Part shown: positions 43,498 to 52,077 of the stretch, piece by piece
How the letters are laid out: every line of letters begins with the position of its first letter
Position numbering within the stretch: the stretch's first letter is position 1
Assembly (NCBI RefSeq): GCF_051903925.1
Contig: NZ_CP173678.1
Span: forward strand, 1,240,001-1,304,000
From: G051903925 sp051903925
GTDB taxonomy: Bacteria; Pseudomonadota; Alphaproteobacteria; Zavarziniales; Zavarziniaceae
DNA: 64,000 bases
Direction: 5' to 3'
The notes under the pieces: generated by a model
What the model was told of the DNA's origin: nothing
The model's input: only the letters and a program-made list of their open reading frames with translations
Databases searched by the model: none
Made by a program: the position numbers and the translations under genes

Positions 43498-44559
43498 ATG
43501 AGCAGGCTTGGTGTGTTGCGGCGGGCGCTTGGCCTGCTGGTCGTGGCGGGCGTGGCGCTGGGTGCGATCGCCCTGGCGTCGGCCGAGGCGCAGGCCCAGC
43601 GCCGCTTCCTTCGCGCGGACCTGGGCAGCCTGTTCCGCTGGGAGGGGCAGCCGGCGACGGCGGTGATCGGCGGCCGGACCTTCTTCGACGATCCCGCGAC
43701 CGAGGCCGTGCTGGCGCCCGTCATCGGCAGCGCCAACTATGCCTATCTGCGCGACCGCATGATCCGCTCGCTGCCGGTGACGCGTGTCGGCGATTCCCTG
43801 ATTGCCGCCGCGTGCCTGCCGGAAGCCTGCGCCAGCACCAACACAGCGGTGATCATCGATACCGTGCGCGGCGACGTCTATGCCTGCGAATGGGAGCAGG
43901 GCACCCGCACTTGGTCGTCGAGCATCTATGCCCCGGTCGTGGTGGGGGGACTGCCCTCGCGCACGGGCTGCTTCAGCAACGATCCCGTGATGGCGCGCTT
44001 TGCCGAGCGGCTGGGCCGCGGCGGCATCGACCGTCAGTTCGAGGTGCGCAAGTTCGAGCCGCCGGCCAGCGTGTTCGACCGCCCGCCGCCCCCGCCGGTC
44101 GCCCAGAAGCCGACCTATGCGCCGCCGGCGTCACCGGTCGGCACCAACTTCTTCACCGGTTCGCCCGACTGGGCCGGGACGATCGTGAACGACGTGGGCT
44201 ATGACGCCTGCCTGGTCTCGCGCCTGTACCCTGAGGGCTCGGCCCTGTTCGTGCGCATGTCACGCCGCGACACGTCGTTCTCCGTGCAGCGCTATGGCCT
44301 GCGCTGGCAGGCGGGCGCCAGCTATGGCATCCGCATCAGCGTGGACAACCGGCCACCGCTGGCGCTGTCGGCCGTGGGCGCGCCCGGCGACGTGCTGGTC
44401 GTGGAGTTCCCCCCCAACCACCGCGTCCTCCTGGACCTGCTGGGCAAGGGCGGACGCATCAGCATCCTGACCGACTTCGGCGTGATCGGGCCGCTGAGCC
44501 TGGCTGGCAGCGGCAAGGCCGTGCAGGCGCTGTCCGACTGCTTCTATCGCCTGCGCTGA
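43498..44559 (+). CDS. Secreted hypothetical protein, 353 aa
   Basis: A signal peptide at about 1-33 ends at AQA. The first half (about 35-180) has paired Cys (AACLPEAC, YACEWEQ, TGCFSN) and a compact domain I do not recognise. A Pro-rich linker PPPPPVAQKPTYAPPASPV (about 198-220) joins it to a C-terminal domain (about 225-353) that resembles IalB-type invasion-associated folds (SLAGSGKAVQALSDCFYRL at the end). It is coupled 1 bp after flbT. It may be a periplasmic motor- or flagellum-associated protein, but this is inference from position only. Confidence 0.75.
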   Translation: MSRLGVLRRALGLLVVAGVALGAIALASAEAQAQRRFLRADLGSLFRWEGQPATAVIGGRTFFDDPATEAVLAPVIGSANYAYLRDRMIRSLPVTRVGDSLIAAACLPEACASTNTAVIIDTVRGDVYACEWEQGTRTWSSSIYAPVVVGGLPSRTGCFSNDPVMARFAERLGRGGIDRQFEVRKFEPPASVFDRPPPPPVAQKPTYAPPASPVGTNFFTGSPDWAGTIVNDVGYDACLVSRLYPEGSALFVRMSRRDTSFSVQRYGLRWQAGASYGIRISVDNRPPLALSAVGAPGDVLVVEFPPNHRVLLDLLGKGGRISILTDFGVIGPLSLAGSGKAVQALSDCFYRLR

Positions 44560-44643
44560 ACGACGGGCGGCACCGAAGGCCAGGGAAACGCCCTGGGGAA
44601 ACGCCAAGGGACCATATTCAGCGGTCGAGCGACCGGAGAGGCT

Positions 44644-45573
44644 GTGGCGATGACTGTCCTGGCAAACGAGCGGATTGCGTATTTCAACGGCAACTACGTG
44701 CCCGAGCGCGAGGTCGTGGTCAGTTTCCGCGACGCCAGCTTCATCGGCGGCGATGCCGGTTTCGACACCACGCGCACCTTCAACAAGCGCATCTTCAAGC
44801 TGGACGAGCACCTGGACCGGTTCTACCGGACCTTGCGCTATCTCGACATTGATCCCGGCCTGAGCAAGGCCGAGATGAAGGCGATCTCGATCGAGGTGTT
44901 CGAGCGCAACCGCCACCTGCTGGGGCCGGACGAAGACTATTGGCTGAGCCAGCGGGTGACGCGCGGGCAGGACAAGTGGGCGGCCGACGGCGTCGCCACG
45001 CCCACCGTGATCGTGGAATGCCAGGCGCTGCCCTATGCCAAGCGGGCCCCCCTCTATCGCGACGGGATCGAGGTCATCGTCCCCTCGATCCGGCGCACGC
45101 CGCCCGATGCCTTGAGCCCGCAGGCCAAGACGCACAACTACCTGAACCTGATCATGGCCGACCGCGAGGTGAAGGCCCACAACCCCAAGGCCTGGGCCGT
45201 CCTGCTGGACGCCTATGGCAACCTGACCGAGGGGCTGGGCTCGAACCTGTTCCTGGTCAGCGACGGGCGTCTGCTGACCCCCCGCACGCACTTCGTTCTG
45301 CCGGGCATCAGCCGCCAGACGGTCTATGAACTGGCCGAGGACCTGGGCATCCCGCTGGTCGAGAAGGATATCGACCTGTTCGACGCCTATAACGCGGACG
45401 AGGCGTTCCTGACCTCCACCAGCCTCTGCATCTGCCCGGTCAAGAGCATCAACGGCCGCAAGCCGGCGGACAAGGGGATTCCCGGCCCGGTGACGAAGCG
45501 CCTGCTGGATGCCTATTCCCGGCTTGTCGACTGCGACATTGCGGGCCAGTACCTGAAGCACCTGAAGGACTGA
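44644..45573 (+). CDS. Class IV aminotransferase (branched-chain/D-amino acid type)
   Basis: 309 residues. The fold type IV PLP enzyme has Lys162 in SPQAKTHNYLNL and the conserved LTEGLGSNLFLV phosphate/carboxylate loop. The start FNGNYVPEREVVVSFRDASFIGGDAGFDTTRTF is typical of the IlvE/DAAT/ADC-lyase group. GTG 44644 has GGAGAG at the right spacing; ATG 44650 is an alternative. Exact substrate (branched-chain, D-amino or aminodeoxychorismate) is not resolved. A GC hairpin follows the stop. Confidence 0.9.
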   Translation: MAMTVLANERIAYFNGNYVPEREVVVSFRDASFIGGDAGFDTTRTFNKRIFKLDEHLDRFYRTLRYLDIDPGLSKAEMKAISIEVFERNRHLLGPDEDYWLSQRVTRGQDKWAADGVATPTVIVECQALPYAKRAPLYRDGIEVIVPSIRRTPPDALSPQAKTHNYLNLIMADREVKAHNPKAWAVLLDAYGNLTEGLGSNLFLVSDGRLLTPRTHFVLPGISRQTVYELAEDLGIPLVEKDIDLFDAYNADEAFLTSTSLCICPVKSINGRKPADKGIPGPVTKRLLDAYSRLVDCDIAGQYLKHLKD

Positions 45574-45584
45574 GGGCAACCTTT

Positions 45585-45608
45585 CGCCCGGCCCTTTGTG
45601 GCCGGGCG
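45585..45608 (+). terminator. Perfect 9-bp GC hairpin after aminotransferase
   Basis: CGCCCGGCC (45585-45593) pairs with GGCCGGGCG (45600-45608) around a 6-nt loop, 12 nt after the stop. No U tract follows. It separates the aminotransferase from the hicAB pair. Confidence 0.55.
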
Positions 45609-45676
45609 GGGGTGGCGCGGCCGCCGCTGCAGCATATGGAGGCAGGATGTCTCCGGGGCGATAGCGCCTTGCCGCG

Positions 45677-45898
45677 ATGCGCGCGAATCCGCAGGGCGAC
45701 TGGACGATTGACGATGTGCGGGTGGTGTGCGCCGCATATGACCTGCAATTCAGGACGGTGACTTCCGGATCCCACACGACAATCTCACATGAGTCGCAAG
45801 AGGCCATCCTGACAATTCCGGCGCGGCGTCCAATCAAACCGGTCTATGTGAGAATGCTTGTGTCCTATGTGGATAGAGTGGAGCCGAGGAGAGGATGA
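45677..45898 (+). CDS. hicA: HicA-family mRNA interferase toxin
   Basis: 73 residues. The dsRBD-like HicA fold has the catalytic His in SGSHTTISH and the C-terminal LTIPARRPIKPVYVRMLVSYVD typical of the family. HicA cleaves mRNA; HicB neutralises it. Base composition is lower in GC than its neighbours (CACACGACAATCTCACATGAG region), suggesting acquisition. It overlaps hicB by 4 bp. Confidence 0.85.
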   Translation: MRANPQGDWTIDDVRVVCAAYDLQFRTVTSGSHTTISHESQEAILTIPARRPIKPVYVRMLVSYVDRVEPRRG

Positions 45899-46119
45899 TG
45901 GACGAGGCTGACTACCCTGTCATCGTCAGGCGCCTGCCCCAGAGCGAAGGCGGCGGTTTCATCGCCATCGCCCCCGATCTTCCGGGGTGCGTGGCCGACG
46001 GCGAAACGGATGTCCAGGCCCTGATGGACATACGCGAAGCGATTGCGGCATGGGTCGAGCACGCCAGGGAAATGGGCCGCCCGGTCCCCGCTCCGACGCA
46101 GGAACGCCGGTACGCCTAG
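45895..46119 (+). CDS. hicB: HicB-family antitoxin
   Basis: 74 residues. The partial RNase H-like HicB domain reads YPVIVRRLPQSEGGGFIAIAPDLPGCVADGETDVQAL, then a helix DIREAIAAWVEHARE. It ends soon after, without a C-terminal helix-turn-helix or ribbon-helix-helix, so autoregulation through DNA binding may be weak or need another factor. It is translationally coupled to hicA. The 212-bp gap to fliQ holds no gene. Confidence 0.85.
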   Translation: MMDEADYPVIVRRLPQSEGGGFIAIAPDLPGCVADGETDVQALMDIREAIAAWVEHAREMGRPVPAPTQERRYA

Positions 46120-46331
46120 CGGGCTGGACCCCTTTGCTGACGGTTGAACCATCCTGTCTCCGCTAGTCCCATGCGGCGTCCTGCTCCTGTGGCTCGTGCA
46201 TGCTGTCCGGACCGGCCTGTGGGATGCCGCCGCTGTCGTCGCCGATTCCTGCCAACCAGAAAATGGTCTAGGCTCCAGTCATCCTCGTCACGGCGGACGG
46301 GCGACCGGGTGCGGCAGGTGGCGGAGGAGCG

Positions 46332-46601
46332 ATGACCGGGGCTGAGGTGATCGATGTCGGCCGGGATGCGCTGCTGGTCACGCTGATGGTGTCCGCGCCG
46401 GTGATGCTGGTCGCCCTGGGTGTCGGCCTGGTGATCTCGCTGTTCCAGGCCCTGACCCAGATCCAGGAAATGACGCTGACCTTCGTGCCCAAGATCCTGG
46501 CGATCTATGCGGCATTGCTGCTGTTCATGCCCTTCATGGGCCGCACGATGGCGGCGTTCATGGCCCGCATATCCGACCGCATCGTCTCTGGCGGCGGCTG
46601 A
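46332..46601 (+). CDS. fliQ: Flagellar export apparatus protein FliQ
   Basis: 89 residues with two transmembrane helices (about 17-40, 54-76) and the FliQ core GLVISLFQALTQIQEMTLTFVPKI. It is part of the FliPQR export gate of the flagellar type III system. GGAGGAGCG precedes the ATG. It is first in a fliQ-fliR-flhB-cckA string; fliP is absent here. Confidence 0.95.
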   Translation: MTGAEVIDVGRDALLVTLMVSAPVMLVALGVGLVISLFQALTQIQEMTLTFVPKILAIYAALLLFMPFMGRTMAAFMARISDRIVSGGG

Positions 46602-46610
46602 GCCATCCCC

Positions 46611-47372
46611 ATGATGACGCTGGCGGATGTCCAGCCGATGCTGTTCGGGTTCATGCTGGTCTTTGCCCGGATCGGGGCGGCGCTGATGCTGATGCCCGCG
46701 ATCGGCGAGGCGACGATGCCGGCGACCGTGCGGCTGGCGCTGGGCCTGCTGCTGAGCGTCGCCGCCTATGGCGTGGTCGGCGGCCGCCTGCCGCCGGAGC
46801 CGGCGCAGGCCATGGCGCTGGTCCCCCTGGTCGGGGGTGAGGTGCTGACCGGGCTTATGATCGGCGGCCTGGCGCGGGCGATGATGGCGGCTCTGTCCGT
46901 CGCCGGGAACATCATCGGCATGCAGTCGGGCCTGTCCTTCGCCATGAACTATGACCCGGCGATGGGGCAGCAGTCGGCGATCATCGGCAACTTCATGACC
47001 CTGGTCGCGACCGCCTCGATCTTCGTGACCGACCTGCACCACCTGCTGATCGCGGCGATGGTCGGAAGCTATACGACCATGCCGCCCGGCATGCTGGCGG
47101 CGACCGGGGACGTGGCGCAGGTGGGCGTGCAGATCGTGGCGCAGGCCTTCCTGCTGGGGGTGCAGATCGGCGCGCCGTTCCTCGTCTATGGCATGGTGTT
47201 CAATGTTGGCCTGGGCATGCTGAACCGCCTGATGCCGACGCTGCAGGTGTTCTTCGTGGCCCTGCCGATGCAGGTCATCTCGACCTTCCTGCTGTTCGCG
47301 CTGGTCCTGCCGCTTGCCATCGCCTGGTACCTGAGCCATTTCCAGGACCAGATGCAACGGCTGGTGCCCTGA
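46611..47372 (+). CDS. fliR: Flagellar export apparatus protein FliR
   Basis: 253 residues with six to seven membrane helices. Conserved FliR parts are LVFARIGAALMLMPAIGEATMPATVRL, EVLTGLMIGGLARAMMAALSVAGNIIGMQSGLSFA, NRLMPTLQVFFVALPMQV. It completes the export gate. It starts 9 bp after fliQ and shares its stop region with flhB (TGATG, overlap of 1 base). Confidence 0.95.
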   Translation: MMTLADVQPMLFGFMLVFARIGAALMLMPAIGEATMPATVRLALGLLLSVAAYGVVGGRLPPEPAQAMALVPLVGGEVLTGLMIGGLARAMMAALSVAGNIIGMQSGLSFAMNYDPAMGQQSAIIGNFMTLVATASIFVTDLHHLLIAAMVGSYTTMPPGMLAATGDVAQVGVQIVAQAFLLGVQIGAPFLVYGMVFNVGLGMLNRLMPTLQVFFVALPMQVISTFLLFALVLPLAIAWYLSHFQDQMQRLVP

Positions 47373-48445
47373 TGGCCGGCGAGGACGACTCCGACAAGAC
47401 GGAAGAGGCCAGCCCACGCAAGCTGGAACAGGCGCGCGAGCGGGGCGAGGTTCCCTCCAGCCAGGAGGTGAACCACTGGTTCATGCTGCTGGGCGCGACC
47501 GCCATGGTCGCCCTGTTCGGCGGCACCATCGCCGGGTCGCTGTCGCGCGAGTTCGCGGCCTTCCTTGACGGGGTGGGCACGCAGGCGGTCGATGGCGGCA
47601 CGCTGATGGGCGAGATGCGCACGATCGGCCTGGTGATGATGGCGGCGCTGGGCCTGCCGTTCCTGTGCCTGATCGTGGCGGCGATCGGCGGTCACATGGT
47701 GCAGAAGCCGATGATGTTCACGGCGGACCGCATCGCCCCCAAGTTCTCCAAGATCTCGCCGATGGCGGGGCTGAAGCGCCAGTTCTCGAGCAAGGCGCTG
47801 GTCGAGTTCGCCAAGGGCCTGCTTAAGATCACGCTGGTCGGCATTGCCGTCCTGGCCCTGCTGTGGCCGGAGCGGGACCGCATCGCAGGGCTGGTGACGG
47901 TGCCGGTGGACCAGGCGCTGCTCCTGGGGCGCGACCTGGTCCTGGAGGCGCTGCTGGTGGCGCTGATCATGATGGGCGTCATCGCCGGGGCTGACTATTT
48001 CTGGCAGCGCTTCAGCTTCATGCGCGAGCAGCGCATGTCCAAGCAGGAGGTCAAGGACGAGCGCAAGCAGTCCGACGGCGATCCCATGGTCAAGGGGCGC
48101 CTGCGCCAGATCCGCCTGGAACGCTCGCGCCGGCGGATGATGGCGGCGGTGCCCACGGCGGACGTGGTCATCACGAACCCCACGCACTATGCCGTGGCGC
48201 TGAAGTATGATGGCCAGACGATGGCGGCGCCCAAGGTGGTGGCAAAGGGGGTCGACGCCGTGGCCGCGCGCATCCGCGCCCTGGCGGAGGAGAACAATGT
48301 CCCGCTGGTCGAGAATCCACCTTTGGCCCGTGCCCTGCACGCGTCGGTCGAACTGGACCGCGAGGTGCCGACCGAGCACTACCGCGCGGTGGCCGAGGTG
48401 ATCGGCTATGTCATGCGCCTGAAGCGGGGCCGGGGCCGCCCGTGA
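47372..48445 (+). CDS. flhB: Flagellar export switch protein FlhB
   Basis: 357 residues. It opens DSDKTEEASPRKLEQARERGEVPSSQE, followed by four transmembrane helices and a cytoplasmic domain carrying the autocleavage site Asn269-Pro270-Thr271-His272 (VVITNPTHYAVAL). FlhB cleavage switches export from hook/rod to filament substrates. It overlaps the GTG start of the following cckA gene by 4 bp. Confidence 0.96.
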   Translation: MAGEDDSDKTEEASPRKLEQARERGEVPSSQEVNHWFMLLGATAMVALFGGTIAGSLSREFAAFLDGVGTQAVDGGTLMGEMRTIGLVMMAALGLPFLCLIVAAIGGHMVQKPMMFTADRIAPKFSKISPMAGLKRQFSSKALVEFAKGLLKITLVGIAVLALLWPERDRIAGLVTVPVDQALLLGRDLVLEALLVALIMMGVIAGADYFWQRFSFMREQRMSKQEVKDERKQSDGDPMVKGRLRQIRLERSRRRMMAAVPTADVVITNPTHYAVALKYDGQTMAAPKVVAKGVDAVAARIRALAEENNVPLVENPPLARALHASVELDREVPTEHYRAVAEVIGYVMRLKRGRGRP

Positions 48446-50847
48446 CCTCATCCCCAAAGACAGGCGAGGCACCCCGGCCGCCAGGCGCGCGGGGCTGGCT
48501 GTCGGCCCGCCGCCCGACCTTCTGGCCGACGGTCGCCATCAACATTGCGGGCGTTCTGATCCTGTTCGTCGAGGCGGCCAAGGGAGAGGTTCTGCTGGCC
48601 GGGGTGATGGCGGGGGCGCTGGCGCTCGCCAATGCCGTGGCGGTCATGGTCAATGCACGGATCGGACCGGCGGAAGGCCACGGCTTTTCCGGACCGATGC
48701 TGCGCGCGGTGCTGGGGGAATCCGACGAACCGCGGCTGGTCACCGACCGCGAGGGCCGGGTGCTGCACGCCAATCCGGCCTGGCGCACGCTGCTGGGCCC
48801 CAGCTTCGAGCACGAGCCCACCTTGCGCGACCTGCCCGGCCTGGACCCGCTGGCGGTGGAGGCGCTGGACCGCCTGGCCGCCGGCGCACTGGGTACGGCG
48901 GGCGTCACGCTGCGCCTCTCGCGTCCGCTGCAGGGCAGCCGGCATGTCGCCATCACCGCGGTGCCGCTGGCCGGGCCGGACGGCCTGGTCCTGTGGACTG
49001 TGGCGCCCCGGCTGGCGCGGCCGCAGGGCGTGGCCCGGGCCTTCGACCATGCGGGCCTGGGCTGGTTCGAGGCCAATGCCGATGGTGCGATCGACCTGGC
49101 CAACCACACGCTGGCTGGCTGGCTGGGCCTGCAGGTGGAGGCGTTCAACACCGCCCGCATCCAGCTGGATGAGATCCTGAGCCTGGAGGATGGCGGCGGA
49201 CCGCGCCGCATCGGCCGCCTGCGCACCGAGCGGCAATCGGCCTTCCCGGTCGAGGTCGTCGAGTTGCCGGCGGAGGCCGCCTGGCGCAGTGCCGGCGTGG
49301 TGCGCGACCTGCGCAGCGAAGCCGCCCTGCGCGACGCCTTCGCCGTGGCCCAGGCGCGTTTCGACCGCTTCTTCAACGACGCGCCCATCGCCATCGCGGT
49401 GATCGACGGCGAGGGCGCAGTGATCGAGGCGAACGCCGCGTTCTCGGCCCTGGCGACGGGGCGGCGAGACGTGACCGCCGTGCTGGACAAGCCCATCGTG
49501 CAGTTCCTGCTGGCCGAGGACCGCGGCGTGGCAAAGGCCCTGCAGCCCGGAGCCGTGCCCCCCGTCAACGCGACGGAGGTGCGCTTCCGCGGGCCGCCCG
49601 AACGCGTCGCCCAGCTCTATTCCAGCCCACACCAGGCGCCGATCGGCGGGGCCATCCTGTTCCTGCTGGACACGACGGAGCAGAAGAACCTGGAACTGCA
49701 GTTCGCGCAGAGCCAGAAGATGCAGGCGGTGGGCCAGCTGGCCGGTGGCATCGCGCACGACTTCAACAACCTGCTGACCGCCATCATCGGCTTTTCGGAC
49801 CTGCTGCTCACGCGCTTCTCGGCCGGCGATCCGGCGTTCGCCGACCTGATGCAGATCAAGCAGAACGCCAACCGTGCCGCCAACCTGGTGCGCCAGCTGC
49901 TCGCCTTCTCGCGCCAGCAGACGCTGCGGCCCAAGGTCATCGACGTGACCGACGTGCTGGCGGAGCTGTCGAACCTGCTGCGCCGGCTGATCGGCGAGAA
50001 CATCCAGCTGAACATGATCCATGGCCGCGACCTGGGCCTGGTCAAGGTCGATCCGGGCCAGCTGGACCAGGTGATCATCAACCTGGCGGTGAACGCGCGG
50101 GACGCCATGACCACGGGCGGCGTGCTGACCATCCGCACCAGCAACGTGCCGGCGGCCAAGGTGGCGGAACTTGGCAATTCGCTGATGCCGCAGACCGACT
50201 TCGTCCTGATCGAGGTCAGCGACACCGGCATGGGCATCCCGAAGGAGAACCTGGGCAAGATCTTCGAGCCGTTCTTCACGACCAAGGAAGTGGGCGCCGG
50301 CACCGGGCTTGGCCTGTCGACCGTCTATGGCATCGTCAAGCAGACGGGCGGCTTCATCTTCCCGTTCAGCGAGGACGGGCGCGGCGCCACCTTCCAGATC
50401 TACCTGCCGCGCCACCTGGCGGTGGAGGAGCCCGCCGCCGCGGCCGAAGCCGACAGCCCCAATGCCCGCGACCTGACGGGCAAGGGCACGATCCTGCTGG
50501 TCGAGGACGAGGATGCGGTGCGCGTCTTCGCCGCCCGCGCGCTGCGCAACAAGGGCTATACCGTGCTGGAGGCCAACTCGGGCGAGGCGGCGCTGGAGAT
50601 CGTGACCGACAAGTCGGAGCAGATCGACCTGCTGATCAGCGACGTGGTGATGCCCAACATGGACGGGCCGACGCTGATCAAGCACGCCAAGCGCCACCGG
50701 CCCAACATGCGCATCGTCTTCATCTCCGGCTATGCCGAGGAAGCCTTCCGCCGCAACCTGGACAAGGACGAGGCCTTCAGCTTCCTGCCCAAGCCGTTCA
50801 GCCTGAAGCAGCTGGCCGCCAAGGTGAAGGAAGCGATCGGGGTATAG
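48442..50847 (+). CDS. cckA: CckA-type hybrid histidine kinase
   Basis: 801 residues. There are two transmembrane helices at about 28-70, then PAS-like domains at about 90-190, 200-290 and 305-410. HisKA has His439 in GGIAHDFNNLLTAIIGFSDLLL. HATPase_c follows with NARDAM and GTGLGLSTVYGIVKQTGGFI. The C-terminal receiver has Asp734 in LLISDVVMP and ISGYAEEAFR, FLPKPFS. The layout and motifs match CckA, which with ChpT controls the master regulator CtrA (cell cycle in Caulobacter, motility in other alphaproteobacteria). GTG start overlaps the flhB stop, placing it in the flagellar operon. Confidence 0.92.
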   Translation: MTSSPKTGEAPRPPGARGWLSARRPTFWPTVAINIAGVLILFVEAAKGEVLLAGVMAGALALANAVAVMVNARIGPAEGHGFSGPMLRAVLGESDEPRLVTDREGRVLHANPAWRTLLGPSFEHEPTLRDLPGLDPLAVEALDRLAAGALGTAGVTLRLSRPLQGSRHVAITAVPLAGPDGLVLWTVAPRLARPQGVARAFDHAGLGWFEANADGAIDLANHTLAGWLGLQVEAFNTARIQLDEILSLEDGGGPRRIGRLRTERQSAFPVEVVELPAEAAWRSAGVVRDLRSEAALRDAFAVAQARFDRFFNDAPIAIAVIDGEGAVIEANAAFSALATGRRDVTAVLDKPIVQFLLAEDRGVAKALQPGAVPPVNATEVRFRGPPERVAQLYSSPHQAPIGGAILFLLDTTEQKNLELQFAQSQKMQAVGQLAGGIAHDFNNLLTAIIGFSDLLLTRFSAGDPAFADLMQIKQNANRAANLVRQLLAFSRQQTLRPKVIDVTDVLAELSNLLRRLIGENIQLNMIHGRDLGLVKVDPGQLDQVIINLAVNARDAMTTGGVLTIRTSNVPAAKVAELGNSLMPQTDFVLIEVSDTGMGIPKENLGKIFEPFFTTKEVGAGTGLGLSTVYGIVKQTGGFIFPFSEDGRGATFQIYLPRHLAVEEPAAAAEADSPNARDLTGKGTILLVEDEDAVRVFAARALRNKGYTVLEANSGEAALEIVTDKSEQIDLLISDVVMPNMDGPTLIKHAKRHRPNMRIVFISGYAEEAFRRNLDKDEAFSFLPKPFSLKQLAAKVKEAIGV

Positions 50848-50859
50848 TCAGGCAAGGCC

Positions 50860-52020
50860 CTATGCCGGCAGGATCTGGGCCAGGATGGCATTGAGGACGG
50901 GCAGGCCGCGGGGCGTGACACGAAGGTGGGTCGGCTGCACGTCGAGAAGGCCTGCCGCGGCCAGCCGGTCCAGGCGCAAGGCATCCACCTGGTCGCGCCA
51001 GGGTCCGGGAAGGCGGGCCTGGAGCGGCCCCAGGTCCAGCCCCTGGGTCAGGCGCAGGCCCATCATCAGGCGCTCCGTCACCTCGTCCGCCAGTGGCACG
51101 ACCTCGCTCGCCTCGGTTCCCCCCGCCGCGTTGCCGCTTTCCACCTGGTCCAGCCAGCGCTCGGGCGCGCGAATGGCGCGGGTGGCAAGGCGCATCCCGT
51201 CCAGGATCAGCCGGCCATGTGCGCCGGGCCCGATGCCGACATAGTCGCGACCCTGCCAATAGGCGAGGTTGTGGCGGCACTCGAAGCCGGGCCGGGCATG
51301 GTTCGACACTTCATAGGCCGTCAGGCCCGCCTCGCCGCACAGGCCTTGCGTCACCTCGTACATCTCGGCACCCGCATCCTCGTCCGGCAGGCGCAGCGCG
51401 CCGCGCGCGGCCAGGCCGTGGAAGGGGGTCCCCTCCTCGATCGTCAGCTGGTAGAGCGACAGGTGGTCGGGACCCAGGGCCAGCGCTTCGGCCAGTTCGC
51501 TGCGCCAGTCGGCGACCGTCTGGCCCATGCGGGCATAGATCAGGTCGAACGACATGCGGGGGAACAGCGCGCGGGCAGTGGCGATCGTGGCGCGCGCCTC
51601 GGCCACGTCGTGCTGGCGGCCCAGGGCGGCCAGGTCGGCGCCGCGCAGGGCCTGAACGCCAATCGACAGGCGATTGACCCCACAGGCGCGAAAGGCGGCC
51701 AGGCGCTCCGCCTCGGCGCTCGTGGGGTTGGCCTCCATCGTGATCTCGCAGTCCTGGTCCACGGTCCAGGTGCGGGCGATCGCGTCCAGCACGGCCTGGA
51801 CGGTGGCCGGCGCCATCAGGCTGGGCGTGCCGCCGCCGAAGAAGATGCTGGTGACGTGGCGACCGGGCAGCATGGCGCCGTGGCGCGCAACCTCCCGCGC
51901 CAGGGCCGTGGCCCAGGCGGCATGGTCCACCGCCGGCCGGACGTGGCTGTTGAAGTCGCAATAGGGGCACTTGGCCTTGCAGAACGGCCAATGCACATAG
52001 ACGGCGAGCGGTTCGCTCAT
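50860..52020 (-). CDS. hemW: HemW-type radical SAM protein (heme chaperone)
   Basis: 386 residues. The radical-SAM cluster is bound by Cys14, Cys18 and Cys21 in HWPFCKAKCPYCDFN. The GGGTPS motif, DLIYARMGQT and YEVSNHARPG follow, then the HemN_C region. HemW proteins are usually misnamed coproporphyrinogen oxidases; they bind and deliver heme. It is third in the rph-rdgB-hemW run on the minus strand, 57 bp after rdgB. Confidence 0.93.
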   Translation of the reverse strand: MSEPLAVYVHWPFCKAKCPYCDFNSHVRPAVDHAAWATALAREVARHGAMLPGRHVTSIFFGGGTPSLMAPATVQAVLDAIARTWTVDQDCEITMEANPTSAEAERLAAFRACGVNRLSIGVQALRGADLAALGRQHDVAEARATIATARALFPRMSFDLIYARMGQTVADWRSELAEALALGPDHLSLYQLTIEEGTPFHGLAARGALRLPDEDAGAEMYEVTQGLCGEAGLTAYEVSNHARPGFECRHNLAYWQGRDYVGIGPGAHGRLILDGMRLATRAIRAPERWLDQVESGNAAGGTEASEVVPLADEVTERLMMGLRLTQGLDLGPLQARLPGPWRDQVDALRLDRLAAAGLLDVQPTHLRVTPRGLPVLNAILAQILPA

Positions 52021-52077
52021 GATGTGGATCGGTTTGGGGGCAACGCGAACAGGTCCACCTCTGGTGGGACTTGAACC

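Noticed and set aside
46144..46335. 63-codon frame between hicB and fliQ
   Set aside because: It starts with TTG, is Arg/Pro/Ser-rich as expected from out-of-frame GC-rich DNA, and runs over the fliQ start.
48448..50697. Very long antisense reading frames (here 749 aa opposite cckA; others opposite the GGDEF-EAL, antiporter and MFS genes)
   Set aside because: They are mirror images of real genes in GC-rich DNA with few stop codons. Their peptides are low-complexity (Gln/His/Arg-rich) and match no family.
52055..52077. tRNA-like T-loop (GGTTCAAGTCCCACC on the minus strand) between rdgB and hemW
   Set aside because: Only a 2-bp T stem can form and no acceptor or anticodon arm is present.
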